Shown here in pieces: positions 43,492 through 51,704 of a stretch of 64,000 nucleotides of DNA. Source of the stretch: Lederbergia citrea. GTDB taxonomy: Bacteria > Bacillota > Bacilli > Bacillales > Bacillaceae_C. The stretch's first letter is position 1. Every line of letters starts with the position of its first letter. The notes under the pieces are model-generated. The model had not been told where the DNA came from, did no database searches, and worked only from the letters and a program-made list of their open reading frames with translations. A program made the position numbers and the translations under genes. The stretch covers positions 620,001 through 684,000 of the forward strand of contig NZ_JAGYPH010000002.1 in NCBI RefSeq assembly GCF_018343525.1. Direction: 5' to 3'.

Positions 43492-45132
43492 TTAATCAAT
43501 CGCTTCCTGAATCCTTGTTTCAAGGTCTTCAGTTAGTTTCTCTTTCTGTTCTGGTGTCCAGTTCATGATTGCTCCCATATAGTCAATGGCTTCCTTTTGC
43601 CATGTTTGGACCCAGTTGATATCAAAGAAAATGGCTCCGGATCTTCTCATGAAAAAATCAACAGGTGTTAATGCCATTTCATAATTGATTGCATAATGAA
43701 GCATCAATTTGACCGATAACGGCAGCCCAGAATCCTTTAATACCTCGTCTGCAAGCCCAATGACTGTATCTGAATTAGTTCCGTACATCCCAGCAATTTT
43801 TGTGGCTTCTTCCATACTCATTCCGAGTGCTGAAAGTTCTTTCGCCTTTTCAGAAATGAAGGTAGGATAATCTTTCGGCTTATTAAAGTCGCCGCCGGAT
43901 AATCTCATCGTTTTCGTTACTGATTTTTTACATGTAACACCTTCATCTTGAAACTCTTTGCAAATGAGGTCAGTGATTGTTTCTGCCATTTTTCTATATC
44001 CAGTCAATTTTCCACCAGCAATCGTAATCAGACCTGTTTCAGATGTCCAAATTTCATCTTTTCTCGATATTTCTGATGGCCCTCTACCTTCTTCGCGAAT
44101 CAAAGGCCTTACACCTGCCCAAGTCGATTCAATATCATTCATTCCAACGTTGACTTCAGGGAACATAAATTTAATACATTTCAAAATATATTCCTTGTCT
44201 TCAAGTGTTGCCTCAGGATGTTTTAAATCGCCTTTGTATTCAGTGTCAGTCGTTCCGACATATGTTTTCCCGTCTCTCGGAATCGCAAAGACCATCCGGC
44301 CATCCGGTGTATCAAAATAAACGGCTTGACTTAGTGGAAATTTAGAGCCATCGATGACAATATGCACGCCTTTTGAATGGAAAAGACTTTTTCCTGTAAT
44401 TTTGCGGTCCAGACGAATGACTTGCTCAACCCAAGGGCCAGCAGCATTGACGATTTTCTTCCCAAATACATTGTAAAAATCGCCTGTTATTACATCATTA
44501 ATTTTAATGCCTTCAACTTTTCCATTTGCATCATAAATGAACGCTGCAGCCTTTGTATAATTTAGTAGTTCAGCGCCTTTTTCAAAAGCCTTCTTCGCGA
44601 CCTCAATCGTAAGCCGGGCATCGTCTGTTCGGTATTCGACGTAATATCCTCCGCCGATGAGCTCGCTTTTATTTAGAAGCGGCTCTTTTTCAAGTGTCTC
44701 TTGACGTGAAAGCATCTCGCGCCTTTCTCCACGCTTCACGCCGGCAAGGAAATCATATACTTTCAGGCCTATTGATGTTGAAAATTTTCCAAACGTCCCT
44801 TTTTTATAAATCGGTAAAAGCATCCACTCAGGGTGGGTGACGTGAGGGGCATTATTGTAAACAACTTCTCTTTCCTTACCTACTTCAGCAACCATTTTCA
44901 CTTCAAATTGTTTTAAATATCGAAGTCCACCGTGGACAAGCTTCGTTGACCGACTCGACGTACCAGCAGCAAAGTCTTGCATTTCAATTAGAAGTGTCTT
45001 CAACCCTCTCGTTACACAATCGAGGGCTATACCTGTACCTGTAATCCCTCCGCCAATAATGATAACATCATATTTTTCATCTTCGACCTTGCTTAATATT
45101 TGTTTCCTCTCAATATATGAAAATAAGCTCAA
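43492..45132 (-). CDS. glpD: Aerobic glycerol-3-phosphate dehydrogenase GlpD
   Basis: A 546-residue FAD enzyme that oxidises glycerol-3-phosphate to dihydroxyacetone phosphate and passes electrons to quinone at the membrane. It has the N-terminal FAD motif DVIIIGGGITGTGIALDC, the GTSSRSTKLVHGGLRYL signature, FAIPRDGKTYVGTTDTEY, and TIAGGKLTGYRKMAE near the flavin. The C-terminal domain is the usual helical DAO_C region. TTG 45132 is preferred, because AAAGGAGATG sits right before it and ATG 45141 lies inside that ribosome site. The gene is divergent from glpP, whose product acts as antiterminator on glp leaders. Confidence 0.95.
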   Translation of the reverse strand: MSLFSYIERKQILSKVEDEKYDVIIIGGGITGTGIALDCVTRGLKTLLIEMQDFAAGTSSRSTKLVHGGLRYLKQFEVKMVAEVGKEREVVYNNAPHVTHPEWMLLPIYKKGTFGKFSTSIGLKVYDFLAGVKRGERREMLSRQETLEKEPLLNKSELIGGGYYVEYRTDDARLTIEVAKKAFEKGAELLNYTKAAAFIYDANGKVEGIKINDVITGDFYNVFGKKIVNAAGPWVEQVIRLDRKITGKSLFHSKGVHIVIDGSKFPLSQAVYFDTPDGRMVFAIPRDGKTYVGTTDTEYKGDLKHPEATLEDKEYILKCIKFMFPEVNVGMNDIESTWAGVRPLIREEGRGPSEISRKDEIWTSETGLITIAGGKLTGYRKMAETITDLICKEFQDEGVTCKKSVTKTMRLSGGDFNKPKDYPTFISEKAKELSALGMSMEEATKIAGMYGTNSDTVIGLADEVLKDSGLPLSVKLMLHYAINYEMALTPVDFFMRRSGAIFFDINWVQTWQKEAIDYMGAIMNWTPEQKEKLTEDLETRIQEAID

Positions 45133-45164
45133 ATGTAACATCTCCTTTAATTATGTCTAGCTCC

Positions 45165-45327
45165 AGCGCCTAGCCCCACGAGGTCAAATAACCTGAGGCA
45201 TTAAAAGTCAAAACCGGACTTTTATTGCCTCAGAACATTTGCTTTTCGGAGGCCCGCAGGATGCGGGTCAGGACGGCGTTGCCACAGGACGTGGCGGTCT
45301 TAGCCGTTCATCCTATAACAAGGCGCT
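45165..45327. repeat. Dispersed structured repeat between glpD and glpP
   Basis: An element bounded by AGCGCCT (45165-45171) and AGGCGCT (45321-45327). It contains the hairpin CTGAGGCATTAAAAGTC / GACTTTTATTGCCTCAG (about 45198-45235) and the 19-bp segment also found at 29459. Similar elements are scattered in Bacillaceae genomes, from memory. It sits inside what should be the glpD leader or promoter. Confidence 0.55.
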
Positions 45328-45344
45328 TACGCTTTTCTATTAAT

Positions 45345-45394
45345 AAAGACCACTACAATGCCCCCGCAAGCTGCAGGGATTGTAATGGTCTTTT
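45345..45394. promoter_or_regulatory. Hairpin, probable GlpP-responsive leader terminator of glpD or terminator
   Basis: AAAGACCACTACAAT (45345-45359) pairs with ATTGTAATGGTCTTT (45379-45393) with one mismatch and a GC-rich inner part. In B. subtilis, GlpP prevents termination at an inverted repeat in the glpD leader, and this hairpin lies in the matching place upstream of glpD (minus). Its plus-strand T run (TCTTTTCTC) is, however, better than the minus one. Confidence 0.45.
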
Positions 45395-45475
45395 CTCATC
45401 GTCTCTGACCTAATATTTAATTTTTTTGTGCTACAATAACATTACCATTTTATCGTATTGAAAGGGTGTATTCAC

Positions 45476-46039
45476 ATGATGTTAGTAGACATGGTAGAAT
45501 CTCAAATCATCGCCTCAGTCAAAAAAGAGTCCGATTTACAAACTGCACTCAATAGCAAGGCAAATATCGTTTTCCTTCTCACTGGAGATCTAATGACTAT
45601 TTCAGATTATATAAACCAGATTCAACAGGCAGGGAAGTATGTTTTTATTCATCTTGATTTTATAGATGGACTGTCTAATTCCAAAAATGCGATCAGTTAT
45701 GTCGCGAAAAACTGGAAGCCGACTGGCATCATTACGACAAAAAGCCATGTCGTCAAATTTGCAAAAGAAGTTGGTTTAAAAACGATTCAACGAATTTTCT
45801 TACTTGACCGAAGTGCCATCAAGAAAGGTGTAGAAATGGCCAAATCCTGTCAACCAGACGCGTTGGAAATCTTACCAGGTATTATCCCAAAAATCATAGA
45901 TGAACTTTCATCCGAATTAGCATTCCCGATTATCGCAGGCGGACTTATAACTGAACTTACTGAAGTACATGCCGCGCTCGAAGCTGGCGCTCTTGCTGTT
46001 TCATCAGGGGATCCCAACATGTGGAACTTTGATTTATAA
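45476..46039 (+). CDS. glpP: Glycerol uptake operon antiterminator GlpP
   Basis: A 187-residue TIM-barrel-like RNA-binding regulator. Characteristic pieces are QIIASVKKESDLQTAL, VFIHLDFIDGLS, WKPTGIITTKSHVVKFAKE, DALEILPGIIPKII and PIIAGGLITE. GlpP binds leader mRNA in the presence of glycerol-3-phosphate and prevents early termination of glpFK and glpD. ATG 45476 follows AAAGGGTGT at good spacing; the upstream TTG 45458 lies inside that site. glpF and glpK are not in this window. Confidence 0.92.
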   Translation: MMLVDMVESQIIASVKKESDLQTALNSKANIVFLLTGDLMTISDYINQIQQAGKYVFIHLDFIDGLSNSKNAISYVAKNWKPTGIITTKSHVVKFAKEVGLKTIQRIFLLDRSAIKKGVEMAKSCQPDALEILPGIIPKIIDELSSELAFPIIAGGLITELTEVHAALEAGALAVSSGDPNMWNFDL

Positions 46040-46495
46040 AGTACATTATCTAAAATATACCTTGGTTGGTGTTCCGACTTTTCAAGTATTTCCAGTGTTT
46101 TAATACTGGTCATCACTACTTATATATATATTGTTCCTTCTAGATTAAATATGAAACCTTTCACATACCTCACTCCAATTAAATACATAGCTCCCGCATC
46201 GTTATAATATATAGATTAGAGTTTTCAAAGGTTTGGAACTAATAACCAAAACAAAAATGAGATAAATGCCAAATGAAGCCCTATTATATTAAGGACCTGC
46301 ATTTAGGCTTTCATCTCATCGTCTCTGCCTCGTTATTAATCTACAGCCTAGTATATAATAAATTTGAATAAATGCAAATTTATTGTCTTATTAATTGGTA
46401 AAGAAAACCAGTTGGAAATAGGAAATTAGACTGTCGACTATTGTAATTATTAGTAATAAATTCATAGGAAAGATGTAGAATCTGTTAAAAACATG
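46040..46495. other. Intergenic region with glpP terminator-like hairpin
   Basis: Around 46272-46312, AAATGAAGCC and AGGCTTTCAT form a stem around an AT-rich loop and probably end glpP. A CTCATCGTCTCTGCCT sequence right after resembles CTCATCGTCTCTGACCT after the 45394 hairpin. No gene is seen. Confidence 0.4.
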
Positions 46496-46523
46496 TTGAA
46501 AGAGAGAGCATATTGCGTATAAT
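46496..46523 (+). promoter_or_regulatory. Promoter of tagU
   Basis: TTGAAA (46496-46501), a 16-base spacer and TATAAT (46518-46523), about 110 bases before the start codon. Confidence 0.7.
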
Positions 46524-46636
46524 AGAAGTTATGCAAGGTATATGACGCATGTTGTTGAAGCCACTGAAACCTTTTTTAAATATAGACGTCTATTAAAGTG
46601 TTGCCTATAAATAGTAGTATGGGAGAAGGGGACAAT

Positions 46637-47569
46637 ATGATGGAAAGACACACACCGAAAAAGAAGAGAAAAGGCTTAAAGATTTTCCTAACTGTATTGC
46701 TTGTACTTGTTCTTGGGGTCGTTGGGTATGGTTATTCTATTTATCATAACTTGAATAAGGCGGCAACTACTGTTCATAGTCCGATTGATCGGACACCGGA
46801 AGTGAAGAGACCAACAGACTTGGCCCTTAATAAAAAAGAGCCGTTTTCAGTGCTTATGCTCGGTATTGACCAACGTGAAGGCGATAAAGGTCGCTCTGAC
46901 TCAATGATTGTAATTACGGTAAATCCAAAGCTGAAATCGATGGAAATGTTGAGTATTCCGCGTGATACACGCGTTGAGATTGTCGGCAAAGGAATAGATG
47001 ATAAAATTAACCATGCGTATGCGTTTGGCGGCGTGGAAATGTCGATGAATACGGTAGAGAAGTTCCTTGATATTCCAATCGATTATTATATTAAGATGAA
47101 CATGGAAGGATTCAAGGAGATTGTCGATGCTGTTGACGGTATAACCGTTAATAATGACCTTGACTTTAAGCAAGACGGCCATCATTTTGCGACAGGAACG
47201 CTAAACCTTAATGGTGACGCAGCTTTATCTTATGCACGTATGCGTAAAAATGATGCTCGTGGTGATTTTGGTCGACAAATGCGTCAACGCCAAGTGATTC
47301 AGGGAGTTATGAACAAAGGGGCTAATATTACTGCATTGTGGAAATATGACGATGTCCTAAAAGCATTGAGCAATAACGTTGAAACAAACATCTCATTTGC
47401 CGAAATGAAAGATATTCAGAAAAACTATGCTGATGCTCGTCATAATATCGAGCAAATTCAGATAGCTGGTAGCGGAGCGACGATCGGTGGCATTTGGTAC
47501 TATGTTGTTCCACAGGAAGAAGTAGCTAACGTTCAGACTCATCTAAAAGAGCATTTGGAATTGAAATAA
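46637..47569 (+). CDS. tagU: LytR-CpsA-Psr family polyisoprenyl-teichoic acid transferase TagU
   Basis: A 310-residue membrane-anchored LCP protein: basic cytoplasmic N-terminus, one membrane helix (LKIFLTVLLVLVLGVVGYGYS), then an extracellular LCP domain. Conserved pieces are FSVLMLGIDQREGDKGRSDSMIV, MLSIPRDTRVEI, KINHAYAFGG, LSYARMRKNDARGDFGRQ and RQRQVIQGVMNKGANI, with the arginines and aspartates that bind polyprenyl pyrophosphate. Closest in memory is B. subtilis TagU (LytR). It attaches wall teichoic acid or other anionic polymers to peptidoglycan. The ribosome site GGAGAAGGGGAC favours ATG 46637. Confidence 0.9.
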   Translation: MMERHTPKKKRKGLKIFLTVLLVLVLGVVGYGYSIYHNLNKAATTVHSPIDRTPEVKRPTDLALNKKEPFSVLMLGIDQREGDKGRSDSMIVITVNPKLKSMEMLSIPRDTRVEIVGKGIDDKINHAYAFGGVEMSMNTVEKFLDIPIDYYIKMNMEGFKEIVDAVDGITVNNDLDFKQDGHHFATGTLNLNGDAALSYARMRKNDARGDFGRQMRQRQVIQGVMNKGANITALWKYDDVLKALSNNVETNISFAEMKDIQKNYADARHNIEQIQIAGSGATIGGIWYYVVPQEEVANVQTHLKEHLELK

Positions 47570-47578
47570 TAAAATGTA

Positions 47579-47614
47579 GCATCCGAAGCCTTCATTGGTT
47601 TCGGATGCTTTTTT
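47579..47614 (+). terminator. Terminator of tagU
   Basis: GCATCCGAAGCC pairs with GGTTTCGGATGC, followed by TTTTTT. Confidence 0.9.
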
Positions 47615-47632
47615 CTTTTGGAGGAGCCTTTG

Positions 47633-48286
47633 TCAAATATCGTTTTCCTCGCCGGAGCGCCGCTTTAGTTTCGAACAACAACAGTCTTTTTCAGCAGTCT
47701 TCCCCTCTTCATTACTGATGTTTAAGTACTGAGTTGGTTGAATGAAGTGATACGTAGTATGGTTTTGTTCTCTAAGTTGAGGTGTTTCACCTTGGGGTTT
47801 ATGTAAAAAGAAAGAGATTTCCTTAAATCTATCTTCCATGAGGCTTTTTAATTGACGAGCTTTATGAACTTTATTTTTAAAGCTTTTCGCACTACTTAAT
47901 ATGTTAATCGTATGGCCAAATCGTAAAAAAACAATTGTTTCATTACGAAATATAGGTACGGCATTTTTATAATGGCACAATGACAACCAAACGCTGTCCT
48001 CTCTTGAAGGGGATTTGCTCGGAAACCAATAAAGACCTAAAGTGCCACTTATCTTTACTGGTGCCATATCGATTTTTCCTAGCCCTAATTTATCCGCGAT
48101 CCTAGCCACATTTAGACCGTGACCATAATAGTCCATGCTGTATTCAATTATTTCAATCGGTTTCATTCTAACATGAAAGGAACGAGTTCCTTCAATAACT
48201 TCCGTAATTAAAGATCCATCCTTATCAAACTTCGGTATTAAAGCAACAGTCATTGGTTTTATTACATAAGGCTCGTACATATTCAT
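47633..48286 (-). CDS. ComK-family protein (second paralog)
   Basis: A 217-residue ComK-like regulator: VRMKPIEIIEYSMDYYGHG, MAPVKISGTLGLYWFPSKSP, SVWLSL and FKNKVHKARQLKSLMEDRF align with the first ComK homolog (20434-20991) and with B. subtilis ComK. The C-terminal 45 residues are Gln/Lys-rich and end in DCCCSKLKRRSGEEND; a triple cysteine is unusual for ComK. ATG 48286 follows GGGAGATTTGCTT. Upstream lies a TGTCGAA Spo0A-like box (48441) and, divergently, a small sigma factor gene. The pair may have split roles as in species with two ComK proteins, one of which can be inactive as an activator. Confidence 0.8.
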   Translation of the reverse strand: MNMYEPYVIKPMTVALIPKFDKDGSLITEVIEGTRSFHVRMKPIEIIEYSMDYYGHGLNVARIADKLGLGKIDMAPVKISGTLGLYWFPSKSPSREDSVWLSLCHYKNAVPIFRNETIVFLRFGHTINILSSAKSFKNKVHKARQLKSLMEDRFKEISFFLHKPQGETPQLREQNHTTYHFIQPTQYLNISNEEGKTAEKDCCCSKLKRRSGEENDI

Positions 48287-48440
48287 AAGCAAATCTCCCT
48301 TTCCCTCCCTTATCCATTTTTAAGTTAGTAAGATTCAATCACCACCTTTGCAGCTTTCTTATCTAACTTTTGGCAATTTTCAAACTTCATAGGGATATTG
48401 TCTCATAATGAAAAATAAAAGCAAGTTATTTGATGTAATT

Positions 48441-48447
48441 TGTCGAA
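48441..48447 (+). promoter_or_regulatory. Spo0A-box-like TGTCGAA between comK paralog and sigma factor
   Basis: TTTGTCGAAAAAT matches the Spo0A box well and lies about 155 bases upstream of the comK-like start codon, in the divergent promoter region. Confidence 0.45.
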
Positions 48448-48676
48448 AAATAATTCATGAGTTAAATTATTTACTTTCTACTCGTTTTCCAGTGAAAGGT
48501 AGAAAAGCGTTTTTCTAAAGAAAATTATGTGTATTTATCGTTTTTGTCTAGGAGAAAATCGGAAACTTGTCTTTTTTTTTGTTTGAAAAGATGGAATTTG
48601 TCCGTATTTGTCACATTATGTCGATTCGCTCGAAACAGCGCCTTTTACTATGGTAAGGGTACCCGGGAATACAATT

Positions 48677-48690
48677 GAAAGCGCGCTTTC
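48677..48690. promoter_or_regulatory. 14-bp perfect palindrome before the sigma factor gene
   Basis: GAAAGCGCGCTTTC is a perfect dyad ending 15 bases before the start codon, overlapping the leader of the sigma factor gene. It may be a repressor operator. Confidence 0.4.
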
Positions 48691-48705
48691 CAGGAAGGTA
48701 TCTGA

Positions 48706-49200
48706 ATGGAAAGTTTCGAGGACCTTGTTGAACAATACACACCGATGATCCATCACATGATTAGATCACTGCATATTTATAAGAATGTGGAAGAATTTTA
48801 TCAAACGGGTGTGATTGCTCTTTGGGAAGCTCAAGGGAGATATAATCCTGACAAAGGTAAATTTAGCACATTAGCATACTCGTATATTAAAGGAAGAATG
48901 ATGACTGAATTGACTAGGCAGAAAAAGGTGGAGGAAAATAACGTTTATCCTGAAGAAACTTTTTGGGAGGCAACAGTCGACCATGGTGGAGAGGAGCCGC
49001 TTCAGCTGTCGATACTCCTCTCTTATTGCGCCAATCTTACCGACAAACAAAAGCAGTGGGTCGTCTATACTTTTTATCACGACATGACGATCCAGGAGAT
49101 TGCTGATGCTGAGAAAGTCTCACTTACAGCGGTTAAAAAGTGGCGGACTGGTGCGATGGGGAAAATTAGGGAGAATGTGGAGGAAGGGATTATGGGTTAA
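48706..49200 (+). CDS. Small sigma-70 family RNA polymerase sigma factor
   Basis: A 164-residue sigma factor. Region 2 is visible as MESFEDLVEQYTPMIHHMIR ... EEFYQTGVIALWEAQGRYNPDKGKFSTLAYSYIKGRMM. Region 4 is LTDKQKQWVVYTFYHDMTIQEIADAEKVSLTAVKKWRTGA with its helix-turn-helix. Region 3 is absent. This size and order fit SigH-like or minor competence/stress sigma factors of Bacilli, not classical ECF factors with an anti-sigma partner; none is adjacent. AGGAAGGTATCTGA precedes the ATG. It is divergent from a ComK-like gene, so a link with competence is possible but unproven. Confidence 0.82.
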   Translation: MESFEDLVEQYTPMIHHMIRSLHIYKNVEEFYQTGVIALWEAQGRYNPDKGKFSTLAYSYIKGRMMTELTRQKKVEENNVYPEETFWEATVDHGGEEPLQLSILLSYCANLTDKQKQWVVYTFYHDMTIQEIADAEKVSLTAVKKWRTGAMGKIRENVEEGIMG

Positions 49201-49438
49201 TAGAGTTATTTCGAAACGCTAGAGGAGATATTCTTCTAGCGTTTACTACGATTATAGAAGGGAAACGATAACTAAAAGACGAATGATCTATTATATGAAT
49301 TTTGATTATTTAATAAGGTTTCTAATGCAATTTTCAAATTTGTGGAATTTTGTCGATTCTTTTCTACTACTTTCCATTGAACGATAAGTAGGTCTATGGT
49401 ACCATTTAATTAATTATGAGAAAAAGGAGGTTATTGAT

Positions 49439-50206
49439 TTGATAGACATTCACTGCCACATATTGCCTGGCATCGATGACGGATCAGGTAATTTCACAGA
49501 AAGTTTGCTTATGGCAAAACAGGCGAAAAAGGAAGGCATACATACAATCATAGCCACCCCTCATCACCAAAATGGTCGTTATAATAATGTTAAAAGTGAT
49601 ATTATTCAAAAGACGGCTGAGTTAAATGAATATCTCCAGACGGAAAATATAGACGTGAAAATTTTACCTGGGCAAGAAACCCGCATTTACGGTGAACTAA
49701 TAGAAGACTATGAAGCTGGTAAGATTATGACACTTGATAATGTTTCCAAATATATATTCATCGAACTGCCACCGGACCATATCCCGGACTATACGCACCA
49801 ACTTTGCTTTGATCTTCAAATGAAGGGCCTCACGCCTGTTATTGTGCATCCAGAGCGGAATGCTGAAATAATTGAACAGCCGGATAAATTATATAGACTC
49901 GTAAAAAATGGAGCGGCAACACAAATTACAGCAGCAAGCTTCGCCGGGGATTTTGGTCATAAAATTCAAAAGTTTACCTTCGATTTGGTCGAGTCAAACC
50001 TAACCCATTTTATAGCTTCAGATGCACATAACACAAAGAAGCGCAGTTTTAAAATGGAAAAAGCATATGGTTTATTGAAAAAGAAATATGGAACTGACAC
50101 CTTGTATTATTTTATGGAAAACTCCGAAACGATCGTTGATGGCAAGGATATATACAGGGAAATGCCGGAGAGAGTGAAAAGGAAGAAAATTTTGGGGCTC
50201 TTTTGA
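49439..50206 (+). CDS. ywqE: PHP-family tyrosine-protein phosphatase (YwqE/CpsB-like)
   Basis: A 255-residue manganese-dependent PHP phosphatase. Metal ligands are in IDIHCHILPGIDDGS, ATPHHQNGRY, LPGQETRIYGE, VIVHPERNAEI and FIASDAHNTKKR. CpsB/YwqE enzymes dephosphorylate the bacterial tyrosine kinase and its targets that control exopolysaccharide chain length. The cognate modulator and kinase genes (as in ywqCD or capAB) are not adjacent here, so this copy is an orphan. TTG 49439 is the start, because AAAAAGGAGG lies eight bases before it. Confidence 0.9.
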   Translation: MIDIHCHILPGIDDGSGNFTESLLMAKQAKKEGIHTIIATPHHQNGRYNNVKSDIIQKTAELNEYLQTENIDVKILPGQETRIYGELIEDYEAGKIMTLDNVSKYIFIELPPDHIPDYTHQLCFDLQMKGLTPVIVHPERNAEIIEQPDKLYRLVKNGAATQITAASFAGDFGHKIQKFTFDLVESNLTHFIASDAHNTKKRSFKMEKAYGLLKKKYGTDTLYYFMENSETIVDGKDIYREMPERVKRKKILGLF

Positions 50207-50225
50207 GTTGTTCATGTTTTGTAAG

Positions 50226-50288
50226 GATCGGGCAAATAGAAATATGGATAAGAATGATTATCTATATTCCTATTTGCTCGATTTTTTT
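50226..50288 (+). terminator. Terminator of the YwqE-type phosphatase gene
   Basis: ATCGGGCAAATAG-AATAT pairs with ATATT-CTATTTGCTCGAT, followed by a run of seven T. Confidence 0.85.
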
Positions 50289-50456
50289 ATCAGAAATGGT
50301 TGGGTGACTTGTTTGCTGAAGATGGTTGAAAGCAGAGGAAAAATAGATACATATTTGTTGATAACTCCCAATTTTTTTAATAGAAATTTTGATATAATAT
50401 ACCTTGCTAAAAAAGTTTTGAAGAAATAAATGGGGTTTCCCATTAAGGAGTACTAC

Positions 50457-50948
50457 GTGAAAAATATTTTAAAAGTGATCATGTTACTAATCGTGGCGGG
50501 ATTAATATATGCATTTTCGTCACAGACCTATGAACAGCAATCCCTCGTTCCAATGATGTGGAAAGTAATCCCTGGTGAACCCTTTAAGGGAATATTGTCG
50601 AAACTCGAAATCAATTACTGGGGGCAAGTCATCTCGGTGGAGACGAAAGGTTATTATTATTTTCTTGAGTTTCTCATTCGTAAATTTGCCCATATGTTTT
50701 TGTTCGGATGCCTGGCGGTGGCGTTATTCAGTGTAATTATGCTTGCTAAACCAAAAAGAGTATGGCCAGTTGTCTGGATTTCTTTAATTGCAACAGGACT
50801 CTATGCATCATTTGATGAACTTCACCAGCTATATACAGGCGGCAGAACACCACTCGTTGCGGATGTATTTCTAGATTTAACAGGAGCCGCAATCGCACTC
50901 TTGATCTTTGTCCCAATCTATATGATTCGAAGAAAATTCGGGCGGTGA
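50457..50948 (+). CDS. VanZ-family membrane protein
   Basis: A 163-residue protein with four membrane segments and the VanZ motifs RKFAHMFLFGCLAVALF and ASFDELHQLYTGGRT followed by DVFLDLTGAAIA. VanZ-like proteins lower sensitivity to teicoplanin or act in wall processes by an unknown mechanism. GTG 50457 is chosen for the TTAAGGAG ribosome site six bases upstream; the frame from 50430 has none. The last codons (RRKFGR-stop) run into a dispersed hairpin repeat, so the repeat has supplied the stop codon. Confidence 0.82.
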   Translation: MKNILKVIMLLIVAGLIYAFSSQTYEQQSLVPMMWKVIPGEPFKGILSKLEINYWGQVISVETKGYYYFLEFLIRKFAHMFLFGCLAVALFSVIMLAKPKRVWPVVWISLIATGLYASFDELHQLYTGGRTPLVADVFLDLTGAAIALLIFVPIYMIRRKFGR

Positions 50949-50975
50949 CAGGCACCGCCCGAATTGTGTCGAATT
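50935..50975. repeat. Dispersed hairpin repeat, GGTGACAGGCACC family (copy 1)
   Basis: AATTCGGGCGGTG-ACAGG-CACCGCCCGAATT is followed by GTGTCGAATT. Copies are at 51486, 56415 and 62736. Confidence 0.75.
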
Positions 50976-51006
50976 ACCCCGGCTACCTTTTAATAATTCA
51001 ATATAA

Positions 51007-51036
51007 TTGTAAGCGTTTGCTGTATTGGGGTATGAT
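51007..51036 (+). promoter_or_regulatory. Promoter of the VOC gene with an embedded cre (CcpA) site
   Basis: TTGTAA (51007-51012), an 18-base spacer and TATGAT (51031-51036). TGTAAGCGTTTGCT (51008-51021) fits the cre consensus TGWAARCGYTWNCW at every position and overlaps the -35 and spacer, which suggests catabolite repression. Confidence 0.6.
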
Positions 51037-51075
51037 AAAAAAATAAGTAATTGAGATTAATAGGAGGTTTTTACG

Positions 51076-51480
51076 ATGATTAAAGGAATTGGCCATTTGG
51101 CTTTTACTGTCGAGGATATGGAAAAGTCATTACATTTTTACTGTGATGTTCTTGGATTTAAAAAGTTATTTGAGCTAAATACTGAAGACAATGAACCTTG
51201 GATTGTTTATTTAAAAGTTTGCGAGGGACAATTTATTGAACTATTTTATGGTGGTAGCAAGAATGTAACGATGGATCATACCACTATTGGATACTCGCAT
51301 TTATGCTTAGAAGTAACCGATATTCACGAGATTGCTGATCACATGAAAAGCCATGGTTTAACGTTAGATGTGGAACCGAAGCAAGGATTAGATCATAACT
51401 ACCAATGCTGGGTGAAAGACCCAGATGGCAATCGAATCGAATTCATGCAAATGCATCCAGACGCCCCACAAATGAAGTAG
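51076..51480 (+). CDS. VOC-superfamily (glyoxalase-fold) protein, lactoylglutathione-lyase-like
   Basis: A 134-residue two-repeat VOC protein: GIGHLAFTVEDMEKSLHFYCDVLGFK gives the first metal His, and YSHLCLEVTDIHEIAD with WVKDPDGNRIEFMQ gives the second His and Glu. Such proteins are glyoxalases, dioxygenases or epimerases; the metal-ligand pattern (H, E, H, E) is compatible with glyoxalase I. AATAGGAGGTTTTTACG precedes ATG 51076. The likely CcpA control suggests a role linked to sugar metabolism. Confidence 0.82.
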   Translation: MIKGIGHLAFTVEDMEKSLHFYCDVLGFKKLFELNTEDNEPWIVYLKVCEGQFIELFYGGSKNVTMDHTTIGYSHLCLEVTDIHEIADHMKSHGLTLDVEPKQGLDHNYQCWVKDPDGNRIEFMQMHPDAPQMK

Positions 51481-51485
51481 ATGCT

Positions 51486-51524
51486 TGGTGCCTGTCACCA
51501 CACGGATTTTGTCATAATTTGTCG
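51486..51524. repeat. Dispersed hairpin repeat (copy 2, degenerate)
   Basis: GGTGCCTGTCACC with a nearby TTTGTCGAAG; the outer GC stem seen in copies 1 and 3 is lost. Confidence 0.55.
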
Positions 51525-51529
51525 AAGTG

Positions 51530-51567
51530 AACAAGCCAGCGAATGAATCATTCGCTGGCTTGTTTTT
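51530..51567 (+). terminator. Terminator of the VOC gene
   Basis: AACAAGCCAGCGAATGA pairs perfectly with TCATTCGCTGGCTTGTT, followed by TTT. Confidence 0.9.
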
Positions 51568-51704
51568 GTTTGCAATAAAGCTATACAGAACTTTTACATT
51601 GCCATTAAATCATCTTAACAATTGGGTGGTAAGGTGTTTATAAGGTGATGATACAAGGCAAACTAATGACAGATACTACTCTAATTGAGAAGAGGAGTGT
51701 TATT

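Noticed and set aside
48677..48690. GAAAGCGCGCTTTC as a cre (CcpA) site
   Set aside because: The centre is two bases longer than in cre, so it does not fit the consensus.
50208..50429. 73-codon ORF between the YwqE-type phosphatase and VanZ-like genes
   Set aside because: It has no ribosome site and contains the whole rho-independent terminator of the phosphatase gene.
50966..50975. TGTCGAA in the dispersed hairpins as Spo0A sites
   Set aside because: It is a fixed part of the repeat and lies at gene ends, not promoters, so it gives no evidence of regulation.
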